Assembly: GCF_028737265.1 (NCBI RefSeq)
Contig: NZ_JAQZAK010000002.1
Span: 992,001 to 1,056,000 of the forward strand
Reading direction: 5' to 3'
DNA from: Actinomycetospora callitridis
GTDB lineage: Bacteria; Actinomycetota; Actinomycetes; Mycobacteriales; Pseudonocardiaceae
Length of the DNA: 64,000 bases
Each line of letters starts with the position of its first letter. Within the stretch, counting starts at the first letter, position 1. Position numbers and translations under genes: made by a program. Shown one piece after another: positions 8,019-16,541 of this stretch. Under the pieces are notes generated by a model. It was not told the origin of the DNA. It searched no databases and saw nothing but the letters and a program-made list of their open reading frames with translations.

Positions 8019-8657
8019 CTATCGCTGCTCGCCGGGGCCCACCCGCCGGGCCGACGCCGACTCCTCGGCCATCCCGCGCAGCGCGGCGATGAGCGCGCCC
8101 CCGAGGACGATGCCGACGACGACCCGCTCGACCGAGCCCTCCCGCTCGTCGCGGTCGACCACCGCCGCGACCTCCCGGTCGCCGACGGCCTCCATCGCCT
8201 CGGCGTAAACGTCGAGCAGCCCGACGACCTGGTCGCCACCGAGCCGGTCGAGGGTCGCGAGGACGTCGACCGCGGCACGCCGGCCCGCGTTGTTCTCGGT
8301 CACCCGCCACCCGCGGCGGGCGACGAGGTCCGCGACGACCTTCTCCGCGCGCACCGAGGCGTCGTCCTCGACGGGCTGCACGCGCGCCATCACCGCGTCC
8401 TGCGCGGTCCCGAGCGCGTGGTGCAGGTCGACCTGCTCGTCGTCGACCGTCGCGAGCACATCCCGAGCGCCCGCGACCGTGAGCCCGCCGACGTCGAGCA
8501 GCGCGCGCACCAGGCGCAGGCGGCGCAGGTGCTCCTCGTCGTAGTGCGCCTGGTTCGGGCTCGTGAGCTCGCCGGGCGGCAGCAGACCCTCGCGCAGGTA
8601 GTACTTGATCGACGCGACGCTCACGCCCGACCGGCGGCTCAGTTCCGCGACCCGCAT
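8019..8657 (-). CDS. MerR-family transcriptional regulator
   Basis: A 212-residue regulator. Residues 1-70 form the MerR winged helix (MRVAELSRRSGVSVASIKYY, then LREGLLPPGE and HLRRLRLVRALLDVGGLTV). The C-terminal part is helical and carries no cysteine metal-binding pattern, so it probably senses an organic ligand. It is divergent from a two-gene membrane operon whose promoter contains an inverted repeat (8683-8724) suited to MerR-type control. The downstream F420 enzyme gene is probably in the same transcript. Confidence 0.88.
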   Translation of the reverse strand: MRVAELSRRSGVSVASIKYYLREGLLPPGELTSPNQAHYDEEHLRRLRLVRALLDVGGLTVAGARDVLATVDDEQVDLHHALGTAQDAVMARVQPVEDDASVRAEKVVADLVARRGWRVTENNAGRRAAVDVLATLDRLGGDQVVGLLDVYAEAMEAVGDREVAAVVDRDEREGSVERVVVGIVLGGALIAALRGMAEESASARRVGPGEQR

Positions 8658-8682
8658 CCCGCTCCCCTCTGGACGTCCGACG

Positions 8683-8724
8683 CGGATAGTTCTACTCTCC
8701 GTTCATGGACAGTGCCACTATCCG
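8683..8724. promoter_or_regulatory. Candidate MerR operator between divergent genes
   Basis: Perfect 8-bp inverted repeat CGGATAGT (8683-8690) and ACTATCCG (8717-8724), separated by 26 bases and surrounding the ATG at 8705 of the membrane gene. A protein bound here would block translation-start access as well as transcription. The spacing is longer than the usual MerR 19-20-base site, so the assignment is tentative. Confidence 0.4.
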
Positions 8725-9679
8725 ATCACTCGCTCGGGAGTCACGCTCCCTGGCCGTGTTCACCGTCGCCATGGCCGTGCTCGCCGCCGTGTGCCTGGCC
8801 GGGCTCGCGCTCGACCCCCGCCTCCTCGGCGGCCAGCCGATCTGGGCCAAGCCCCTGAAGTTCTCGGTCAGCTTCGTCCTGTACGGCGCGACGCTGGTGT
8901 GGATGATCTCGCTGGTCGCCTCGCCGGCGGCACGGCGGTGGGCCCGCCGCGCCGGCGCCGTCGTCGCCACCGCCGGCACGATCGAGATGATCGCCATCGT
9001 CGGGCAGGTGGTCCGCGGGCGCGCCAGCCACTTCAACGTCGCCACGGCGTTCGACACGGCCGTCTGGGCGGTCATGGGGACGACGATCGTCGTGCTCTGG
9101 GTCGCCACCGCCGGGCTCGGCGTCCTGCTGCTGCGCGAACGGACGCTGCCCGTCGACATCGCCCGGGCGGTGCGGCTCGGGCTCGTCGTCACCCTGCTCG
9201 GGATGGCCACGGCGTTCTTGATGACGAGCCCGACGGGGGCGCAGATCGCCGCCGCGAGCTCCACGGGGTCGATGCCGACGGCCGGGGCGCACGCGGTCGG
9301 TGTGCCCGACGGCGGCGCGGCCCTGCCCCTGGTCGGCTGGAGCACCACCGGCGGCGACCTGCGGATCGGTCACTTCGTCGGCCTGCACGCCCTGCAGGGC
9401 CTGCCGTTGCTCGCCTTCGCGCTGCTCGCCCTCGCGCCGCGCGTGCCGGTGCTGCGCGACGTGGCGGTCCGGGCGCGGCTGGTCGGCATCGCCGGCGGGT
9501 TCTGGGCCGGGCTGACGCTGCTCCTGGTCTGGCAGGCCCTGCGCGGCCAGTCGATCATCGCCCCGGACGGCCCGACGATCGCCGTCGGCGCGGCGCTGGT
9601 CGTCGTCACGGCGCTGGCCACCGCCGCCGTCCTGCGCCCCCGCACCACCCCGACGACCGTCCTGGAGACCCAGCGATGA
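8705..9679 (+). CDS. Polytopic membrane protein of unknown function
   Basis: A 324-residue protein with about eight hydrophobic helices. Conserved-looking loops include PIWAKPLKFSVSF between helices 1 and 2, a His-rich stretch (GHFVGLHALQGLPLLAF) and GQSIIAPDGPT near the end. Homologues of this layout occur in actinobacteria without an assigned function. The gene starts at an ATG within the putative MerR operator and overlaps the next gene by ATGA, so the two membrane proteins are translated together. It may be a MerR-controlled membrane stress or efflux component, but that is inference. Confidence 0.7.
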   Translation: MDSATIRSLARESRSLAVFTVAMAVLAAVCLAGLALDPRLLGGQPIWAKPLKFSVSFVLYGATLVWMISLVASPAARRWARRAGAVVATAGTIEMIAIVGQVVRGRASHFNVATAFDTAVWAVMGTTIVVLWVATAGLGVLLLRERTLPVDIARAVRLGLVVTLLGMATAFLMTSPTGAQIAAASSTGSMPTAGAHAVGVPDGGAALPLVGWSTTGGDLRIGHFVGLHALQGLPLLAFALLALAPRVPVLRDVAVRARLVGIAGGFWAGLTLLLVWQALRGQSIIAPDGPTIAVGAALVVVTALATAAVLRPRTTPTTVLETQR

Positions 9680-10035
9680 GCACACCGACCACCGTCGCCC
9701 CCGCCCGCACCGGCCACCCCGCCCTCGTCGCCGTCTACCTCGTCCTGTCGCTCGTCGGCCTCGTCGGGACGTGGTGGTTCAACCTGAGCTTCTTCGCCAC
9801 GGGCGGCACCGACTACCTCGGGGGCTGGTTCGCCAACGCCGCGAGCTCCTCGGCGGCCGTCGACATCATCGTCATGGCCGTCGCGGCCTGCATCGTCATC
9901 GTCGTCGAGGGCCGTCGGCTCGGCTTCCGCCCGCTGGGCCTGGTGCTGCTCGTGGTGCTCAGCTTCGTGATCGCCGTGGCGTTCACGTTCCCGCTGTTCC
10001 TGGCCCTGCGGGAGAGGCGCCTCCGGCGCACGTGA
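9676..10035 (+). CDS. Small membrane protein, DUF2834-like
   Basis: A 119-residue protein with three hydrophobic helices. The sequence VYLVLSLVGLVGTWWFNLSF resembles the first helix of DUF2834 proteins, and the tail is strongly basic (ALRERRLRRT). Translation is coupled to the preceding gene through ATGA. Its TGA stop is part of an imperfect palindrome that probably terminates transcription. Function unknown. Confidence 0.7.
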   Translation: MSTPTTVAPARTGHPALVAVYLVLSLVGLVGTWWFNLSFFATGGTDYLGGWFANAASSSAAVDIIVMAVAACIVIVVEGRRLGFRPLGLVLLVVLSFVIAVAFTFPLFLALRERRLRRT

Positions 10036-10074
10036 GGGATCTGGGTCGACGGGACGACCCGGATCACTCACGTG
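10029..10074. terminator. Long imperfect palindrome after DUF2834-like gene (family B-like)
   Basis: 20-base arms (10029-10048 and 10055-10074) with two mismatches and a 6-base loop. The outer ends are CACGTGAG and CTCACGTG, the same ends as the perfect palindrome inside the gene at 27065-27112. The TGA of the upstream gene lies in the left arm. The convergent acyl-CoA dehydrogenase ends 12 bases further on. Confidence 0.75.
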
Positions 10075-10085
10075 GCCTCCGGCCC

Positions 10086-11234
10086 TCAGAGCCCGAGGTG
10101 ACGGGCGATGAGGATCTTCTGGACCTCGCTCGTCCCCTCGCCGATCTCCAGGATCTTCGAGTCGCGGTAGTGCCGGGCCACGGGGTACTCGTTCATGAAG
10201 CCGTAGCCGCCGAAGATCTGGGTGGCGTCGCGGGCGTTGTCCATCGCCGCGTTGGAGCTCACGAGCTTCGCGATCGCGGCCTCCTTCTTGAACGGCACCC
10301 CGGCGGACATCTTCGCGGCGGCGTCCTGCCAGGCGAGGCGGGCGCAGACGGTGCGCGACTCCATCTCGGCGATCTTGAACTGGATGCCCTGGTAGCTCCC
10401 GATCGCGGCACCGAAGGCCTCGCGCTCGCGGGCGTAGCGCACCGACTCGTCGACACAGCCCTGGGCGGCGCCGGTGGACAGCGCGGCGATCGCCACACGG
10501 CCCTCGTCGAGGATCGACAGGAACTGCGCGTAGCCCCGTCCCCGGGTGCCGACCAGGTTCTCCTCGGGCACCCGGCAGTCGTCGAAGGCGAGCTCGTGGG
10601 TGTCGGAGGCGTTCCAGCCGACCTTCGAGTACGACGGGGCGACGGTGAAGCCGTCGGTCCCCGACGGGACGAGGATCGCCGAGATCTCCTTCTTCCCGTC
10701 CTCGCCGCGGTCGGTGACGGCGGTGACCGTGACCAGCGAGGTGATGTCGGTGCCCGAGTTGGTGATGAACGCCTTCGTCCCGTTGATCACCCACTCCCCG
10801 CCGTCGAGCTTCGCGGTGGTTCGGGTGGCCCCGGCGTCCGAGCCGCCCCCGGCCTCGGTGAGGCCGAACCCGCCGAGGGTCCGGCCGGCCGCGAGGTCGG
10901 GCAGCCAGCGCTGCTTCTGCTCGTCGGAACCGAACCGCAGCAGCGGCATGATCCCCAGCGACACCCCGGCCTCGAGCGTGATGGCGACCGACTGGTCGAC
11001 CCGGCCGAGCTCCTCGAGCGCGACGCACAGCGCGACGTAGTCGCCGCCCATGCCGCCGTACTCCTCGCCGACGGGCAGGCCGAACAGGCCCATCTCGCCC
11101 ATCTTCGCGACGAGCGCGTACGGGAACTTCTCCTTGATGTAGAAGTCGCCGATGACCGGGGCGACCTCCTTCTGCGCGAAGTCCTCGACGGTGGCGCGCA
11201 GGGCCTCGTGCTCCTCGGACAACTGCATGATCAT
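10086..11234 (-). CDS. Acyl-CoA dehydrogenase, branched/short-chain type (FadE19-like)
   Basis: A 382-residue flavoprotein with the full ACAD pattern: FGLTEAGGGSDAGATRTTA (FAD/substrate loop), WVINGTKAFITNSG, GVDESVRYAREREAFG-type helix, QIFGGYGFMNEYPV, and the C-terminal IGEGTSEVQ. The catalytic Glu sits in the GEGTSE position, as in short/branched-chain dehydrogenases, rather than in the isovaleryl-type LERL position. It oxidises an acyl-CoA to the 2-enoyl-CoA using FAD and ETF. Its place third in accD1-accA1-ACAD matches the mycobacterial leucine-degradation order (accD1, accA1, fadE19). The start overlaps the accA1 stop by ATGA. Confidence 0.9.
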   Translation of the reverse strand: MIMQLSEEHEALRATVEDFAQKEVAPVIGDFYIKEKFPYALVAKMGEMGLFGLPVGEEYGGMGGDYVALCVALEELGRVDQSVAITLEAGVSLGIMPLLRFGSDEQKQRWLPDLAAGRTLGGFGLTEAGGGSDAGATRTTAKLDGGEWVINGTKAFITNSGTDITSLVTVTAVTDRGEDGKKEISAILVPSGTDGFTVAPSYSKVGWNASDTHELAFDDCRVPEENLVGTRGRGYAQFLSILDEGRVAIAALSTGAAQGCVDESVRYAREREAFGAAIGSYQGIQFKIAEMESRTVCARLAWQDAAAKMSAGVPFKKEAAIAKLVSSNAAMDNARDATQIFGGYGFMNEYPVARHYRDSKILEIGEGTSEVQKILIARHLGL

Positions 11235-13204
11235 TCTCCTGATTCGGGCACGACGGTGACGAGCGGCGCGTCCAGGGCGACCGCTGCGCCGGCCTTCGCG
11301 GCCAGGTCCTTGACCACCCCGTCCACCGGGGCGGAGATCACGTGCTCCATCTTCATGGCCTCGACGACGACGAGGCGCTGACCGGTGGTGACGTGGTCGC
11401 CCTCGGCGACCTCGACGGCGGTCACGGTGCCGGGCATCGGGGCGGTGAGCGGACCGTCCTGTCCCCCGGCGGCGGTGCGGGCCGCCCGCAGGCGTTCCTG
11501 CTCGCGCAGGGCCCAGGCGTCGCCGTCACGCGCGAGCCAGCGCACCCCGCCGGCGATCGCGGTGCGGTAGCCGCGGGTGGCACCGTCGAGGGTGACGACG
11601 AGGGTGGGGCCCTGTCTCCGGGCCGAGACTCCTCTGGTGGCTCCGTCCTCGCCGATCGTCACGCTCGCGTGGTCCGGCGGACCGGCCACGGCGACGTCGA
11701 CGGGGTCGCCGCTCGCCCCCGCGGCGGGGACGAGACGCCACCGCGCCGGCGCGGGGTCGGCGCCGAGGCGCCACCCGCCCAGGCGGTCGAACGGGGCGTC
11801 GCCGGCGGGCAGGTCGAGCAGGCCGGCGAGCGCCGCGGCGGCGAGGACGTCCTCGGGGATGTCGTCGGCGGGCGGGTCGAGACGGGCGATGAGCCCGGTG
11901 TCGAGACGGCCGGCGCGGACGTCCTCGTCGTTCAGCAGCGTGCGCAGCCAGGCGAGGTTGGTGCGCACGCCGAGCACGGTGGTGGCGGCGAGCGCGGCGT
12001 CGAGGCGGTCGAGGGCGGCGGCACGGTCCGGACCGCTGGCGATGATCTTGGCGAGCATCGGGTCGTAGCGGGACCCGACCTCGGTGCCGATCTCCACCCC
12101 GGCGTCGACGCGGGTGTGCGGCGGCCACACCAGGTCCAGGACCGTCCCGCCGGTGGGCAGGAAACCGCGGGCGGGGTCCTCGGCGTAGAGGCGGACCTCG
12201 ACGGCGTGACCCTCGAGCGTCACGTCGTCCTGGCCGTAGCCCAGCGCCTCGCCGGCGGCGACGCGCAGCTGCTCGGCGACGAGGTCGAGCCCCGCGCCGC
12301 GCACCCGGACGACCTCCTCGGTGACGGGGTGCTCGACCTGCAGGCGGGTGTTCATCTCGAGGAAGAAGAACTCGCTCGCGTCGGAGTTCGTCACGAACTC
12401 GACCGTGCCGGCGCCGACGTAGCCGCAGGCCCGGGCGGCCTCGACGGCGGCCTTCCCCATCTCGAGTCGCTGCGTCTCGTCGAGGACGGCCGACGGGGCC
12501 TCCTCGACGACCTTCTGGTGGCGCCGCTGCAGGGAGCACTCGCGCTCGCCGAGGTGCACGACGCCGCCGTGCCGGTCGGCCAGCACCTGGATCTCGACGT
12601 GGCGGGGGTCGGTGACGTAGCGCTCGACGAGCAGCGTGTCGTCGCCGAAGGAGCTCCTGGCCTCGCGTCTCGCCGCGGCGATGGCGCTGTCGAGGTCGGC
12701 GTCGCGCTCGACGACGTGCATGCCCTTGCCGCCGCCGCCCGCGCTGGGCTTGAGCAGCACCGGGAAGCCGACCTCGCGGGCCGCGGCCGCGACGGCGGCG
12801 TCGTCGAGACCCGTGCCGTCGGACCCGGGCACCAGCGGCACACCCGCGGGGCCGACGGTGGCCTTCGCGCGGATCTTGTCGCCCATGGCCTCGATGGCCT
12901 CGGGGGGCGGGCCGATCCACGTCATCCCGGCCTCGGCCACCTGGCGGGCGAAGCCGGCATTCTCGGCGAGGAAGCCGTAGCCGGGGTGCACGGCGTCGGC
13001 ACCGAGCGCCGCGCCGGCCGCGAGGATCGCCGCGCCGTCGAGGTAGTCGGGCACGCGGACCGCGACGTCGGCGGCGCCCACGTGCGGCGCGCCCGCGTCG
13101 GGGTCGGTGTAGACGGCCACCGCGCGCAGGCCCCGGGCGTGCAGGGTCCGCGTGATCCGCACGGCGATCTCGCCGCGGTTGGCGATCAGCACGCTGGTGA
13201 ACAC
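11231..13204 (-). CDS. accA1: Acyl-CoA carboxylase alpha subunit (biotin carboxylase + BCCP), AccA1-like
   Basis: A 657-residue protein with an N-terminal biotin carboxylase (SVLIANRGEIAVR, ATP loop SAGGGGKGM, EFFFLEMNTRLQVEHPVTEE) and a C-terminal biotinyl domain with the lysine in VEAMKMEH. It carboxylates its own biotin with ATP and bicarbonate for transfer by the beta subunit. Order and partners match the mycobacterial AccA1-AccD1 pair, a 3-methylcrotonyl-CoA carboxylase of leucine catabolism. The GTG at 13204 starts the conserved VFTSVLIANRGEIA. The segment GTVEFVTNSDASEFFFLEMN is the normal version of the site at which the second biotin carboxylase in this window carries an insert. Confidence 0.93.
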   Translation of the reverse strand: MFTSVLIANRGEIAVRITRTLHARGLRAVAVYTDPDAGAPHVGAADVAVRVPDYLDGAAILAAGAALGADAVHPGYGFLAENAGFARQVAEAGMTWIGPPPEAIEAMGDKIRAKATVGPAGVPLVPGSDGTGLDDAAVAAAAREVGFPVLLKPSAGGGGKGMHVVERDADLDSAIAAARREARSSFGDDTLLVERYVTDPRHVEIQVLADRHGGVVHLGERECSLQRRHQKVVEEAPSAVLDETQRLEMGKAAVEAARACGYVGAGTVEFVTNSDASEFFFLEMNTRLQVEHPVTEEVVRVRGAGLDLVAEQLRVAAGEALGYGQDDVTLEGHAVEVRLYAEDPARGFLPTGGTVLDLVWPPHTRVDAGVEIGTEVGSRYDPMLAKIIASGPDRAAALDRLDAALAATTVLGVRTNLAWLRTLLNDEDVRAGRLDTGLIARLDPPADDIPEDVLAAAALAGLLDLPAGDAPFDRLGGWRLGADPAPARWRLVPAAGASGDPVDVAVAGPPDHASVTIGEDGATRGVSARRQGPTLVVTLDGATRGYRTAIAGGVRWLARDGDAWALREQERLRAARTAAGGQDGPLTAPMPGTVTAVEVAEGDHVTTGQRLVVVEAMKMEHVISAPVDGVVKDLAAKAGAAVALDAPLVTVVPESGE

Positions 13205-13224
13205 GGTGGCCTCTCTGACGGGGC

Positions 13225-13275
13225 GAGGATGCGGATTTCCTGGCGTTGAGTGCAAGCGAGGACGCAGGGCTTGCA

Positions 13276-13277
<2 letters not shown>
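13225..13277 (-). repeat. Repeat A, copy 1, at the accD1-accA1 junction
   Basis: About 52 bases. On the plus strand it reads GGATTTCCTGGCGTTG followed by an imperfect stem-loop, AGTGCAAGC, 11 bases, GCTTGCACT. Reading with the operon it lies directly after the accD1 stop and 21 bases before the accA1 start. Copies are at 28918-28968 (same relative position and orientation in the second carboxylase operon) and 29817-29866 (inside the second biotin carboxylase gene). It could be a mobile repeat or an intercistronic RNA element. Confidence 0.85.
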
Positions 13278-14844
<1,567 letters not shown>

Positions 14845-14884
14845 GGGCGACCTCCTCGTCGACGTCGACGTGCGGACCGCACGT

Positions 14885-14914
14885 TAACGCTCGCTCACGT
14901 TAGTGACCGTTCAC
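14885..14914. promoter_or_regulatory. Candidate TetR operator, accD1/tetR intergenic region
   Basis: Two adjacent inverted repeats: TAACG-8-CGTTA (14885-14902) and GTGA-CCGT-TCAC (14903-14914). They are centred in the 101-base space between the divergent accD1 and TetR genes, the expected place for an autoregulated TetR site. No -10/-35 boxes can be assigned with confidence. Confidence 0.45.
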
Positions 14915-14945
14915 GTCCCCTGGCAAGAGGCCGTAGGGTGCGAGC

Positions 14946-15512
14946 GTGCCCGTCACGACGTCACGCCGCGAGCAGATCCTCGTCGAGGCCGCCCGGCTGT
15001 TCGCCCGCCACGGGTTCCACGGCGTCTCCATCGACGGGATCGGCGCGGCGGTCGGCGTCAGCGGGCCTGCGCTCTACCGGCACTTCCCGTCGAAGGAGGG
15101 CCTGCTCGCCGAGATGCTGGTGGGCATCAGCGAGCACCTGCTCGCCGGCGGCCAGGAACGCGCTGCGGAGACCACCGACCCCGTCGAGCTGCTCGAGGCG
15201 CTCATCGCGTTCCACACCGACTTCGCGCTGCACCAGCCCGAGCTCATCACCGTCCAGGACCGCGACCTCGCGAACCTCCCCGACGCCGCCCGGCGCCGGG
15301 TCCGCGGGCTGCAGCGCGCCTACGTCGAGGTCTGGGTGGACGCGCTGCGCCGGGCCGGGTTCGCCGCGACCGAGGAGGCCGCGCGGGTCCGGGCCCACGC
15401 CGCGTTCGGGCTGATGAACTCCACGCCGCGCAGCGCCGGGCACACGCGTCCGGACGTCGCCGCGCCGCTGCTCGTCGCCATGGTGCGCGCCGCCCTGCAC
15501 GCGCTCGTCTGA
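14946..15512 (+). CDS. TetR-family regulator, probable repressor of the leucine operon
   Basis: A 188-residue protein. The N-terminal DNA-binding domain (REQILVEAARLFARHGFHGV, then IGAAVGVSGPALYRHFPSKE) is a canonical TetR helix-turn-helix, and the rest is a helical ligand-binding domain. It is divergent from accD1-accA1-ACAD. In mycobacteria a TetR protein of branched-chain keto-acid catabolism (BkaR, Rv2506) lies beside the same genes, so a repressor released by an acyl-CoA is likely. That regulatory role is inferred from context. Confidence 0.87.
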   Translation: MPVTTSRREQILVEAARLFARHGFHGVSIDGIGAAVGVSGPALYRHFPSKEGLLAEMLVGISEHLLAGGQERAAETTDPVELLEALIAFHTDFALHQPELITVQDRDLANLPDAARRRVRGLQRAYVEVWVDALRRAGFAATEEAARVRAHAAFGLMNSTPRSAGHTRPDVAAPLLVAMVRAALHALV

Positions 15513-15573
15513 CGGACCGACCGCCCGGCGGACGGCCCGCCACGCGGCCGGTCGCGTCGCTACGCTCCGCCAC

Positions 15574-15945
15574 ATGAACCAGCCGCAGGGACAGTTCCAG
15601 GGTCAGCGGTACCCGATCCTGCTCTCGACGATGAACGACCTCCCGGGCTACGAGGTCACGCGTGTGTTCGGCGAGGTCTTCGGGCTCACCGTCCGCAGCC
15701 GCAACATGTTCTCGACCATGGGCGCCGGCTTCAAGGCGATGGCCGGCGGCGAGCTCAAGGGCCTGTCGAAGCTGCTGTCGGACTCCCGCCACGAGGCCCT
15801 CGGACGGCTGGCGGAGGAGGCCCAGGCCCACGGCGCGAACGCCGTGCTCGCCCTGCGCTTCGACTGCAACGAGATCGCCCAGACCGCCAGCGAGATCGCC
15901 GCCTACGGCACGGCCGTCTACGTCGTGCCGCACACCCAGCGCTGA
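15574..15945 (+). CDS. YbjQ/UPF0145 family protein
   Basis: A 123-residue protein matching the YbjQ (DUF74) fold. It has a first strand (ILLSTMNDLPGYEVTRVFGE), the conserved GEVFGLTVRSRN, a long helix (SRHEALGRLAEEAQAHGANA) and the terminal AYGTAVYVVP. These proteins assemble as pentameric beta-rich rings, and their biochemical role is unknown. It stands alone with an ATG start 62 bases after the TetR gene. Confidence 0.88.
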   Translation: MNQPQGQFQGQRYPILLSTMNDLPGYEVTRVFGEVFGLTVRSRNMFSTMGAGFKAMAGGELKGLSKLLSDSRHEALGRLAEEAQAHGANAVLALRFDCNEIAQTASEIAAYGTAVYVVPHTQR

Positions 15946-15961
15946 GTCACCCGGCCCTCGC

Positions 15962-16444
15962 TCACCGGCGCCCGCGGGCCGTCTGCGCGTCGAGGCCCCG
16001 GGCGAGCTCCTCCTCGGTCTGGACCAGCCGGTTGCGCCGCAGCGTGGCCTCCTCCAGACGCGAGCGCACCGCGATGCGCCGCGACAGGAGCTCGCGCACG
16101 TAGTCGTACCGCTCGGCCTCGGTGGCTTCGTGGATCTGGGCGGTCAGCTTGGCGTCGAAGCGCTCGAAGACGCCGACCTGCTGATCGGCCGCACGCCGGT
16201 CCCGGCCGGCTCGCTCGTACTGCGCGGGCGTCACCGAGCCGTGCGGCGACGGTGCGGGCCGCGGTACCTGCGCCGGCGGCATCTGCCGGGTCGGCCGGGC
16301 GACGGGCGCCGGGGCATCCGGGGCTCCGGGGGGCGGGTCGTAGGGGCGGGGCGCCCCCACGCCGGTGTAGGCGGGCGGCGCGGTGTCGGCCTCCCGCTCG
16401 TCGTGATCGCGGCCGAAGAGCCGACGCGGTCGTGAGGTCGCCAT
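15962..16444 (-). CDS. Hypothetical protein, proline-rich N-terminus and helical C-terminus
   Basis: A 160-residue protein. Residues 1-75 are proline/alanine-rich and disordered-looking. Residues about 80-155 form one or two long charged helices with heptad character (ERFDAKLTAQIHEATEAERY, ELLSRRIAVRSRLEEATLRR). No known domain was recognised. A possible scaffold or coiled-coil protein. The ATG at 16444 has a GGAGGG ribosome site upstream. Confidence 0.7.
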   Translation of the reverse strand: MATSRPRRLFGRDHDEREADTAPPAYTGVGAPRPYDPPPGAPDAPAPVARPTRQMPPAQVPRPAPSPHGSVTPAQYERAGRDRRAADQQVGVFERFDAKLTAQIHEATEAERYDYVRELLSRRIAVRSRLEEATLRRNRLVQTEEELARGLDAQTARGRR

Positions 16445-16541
16445 GGCGCACCCTCCTCACCCGGAGTGACCTCGTCACTGTGCACCCGACGCGGCCCTCG
16501 ACGGAAGTGGACACCACCCGCGTCCGCCGGACGGACCGGAC

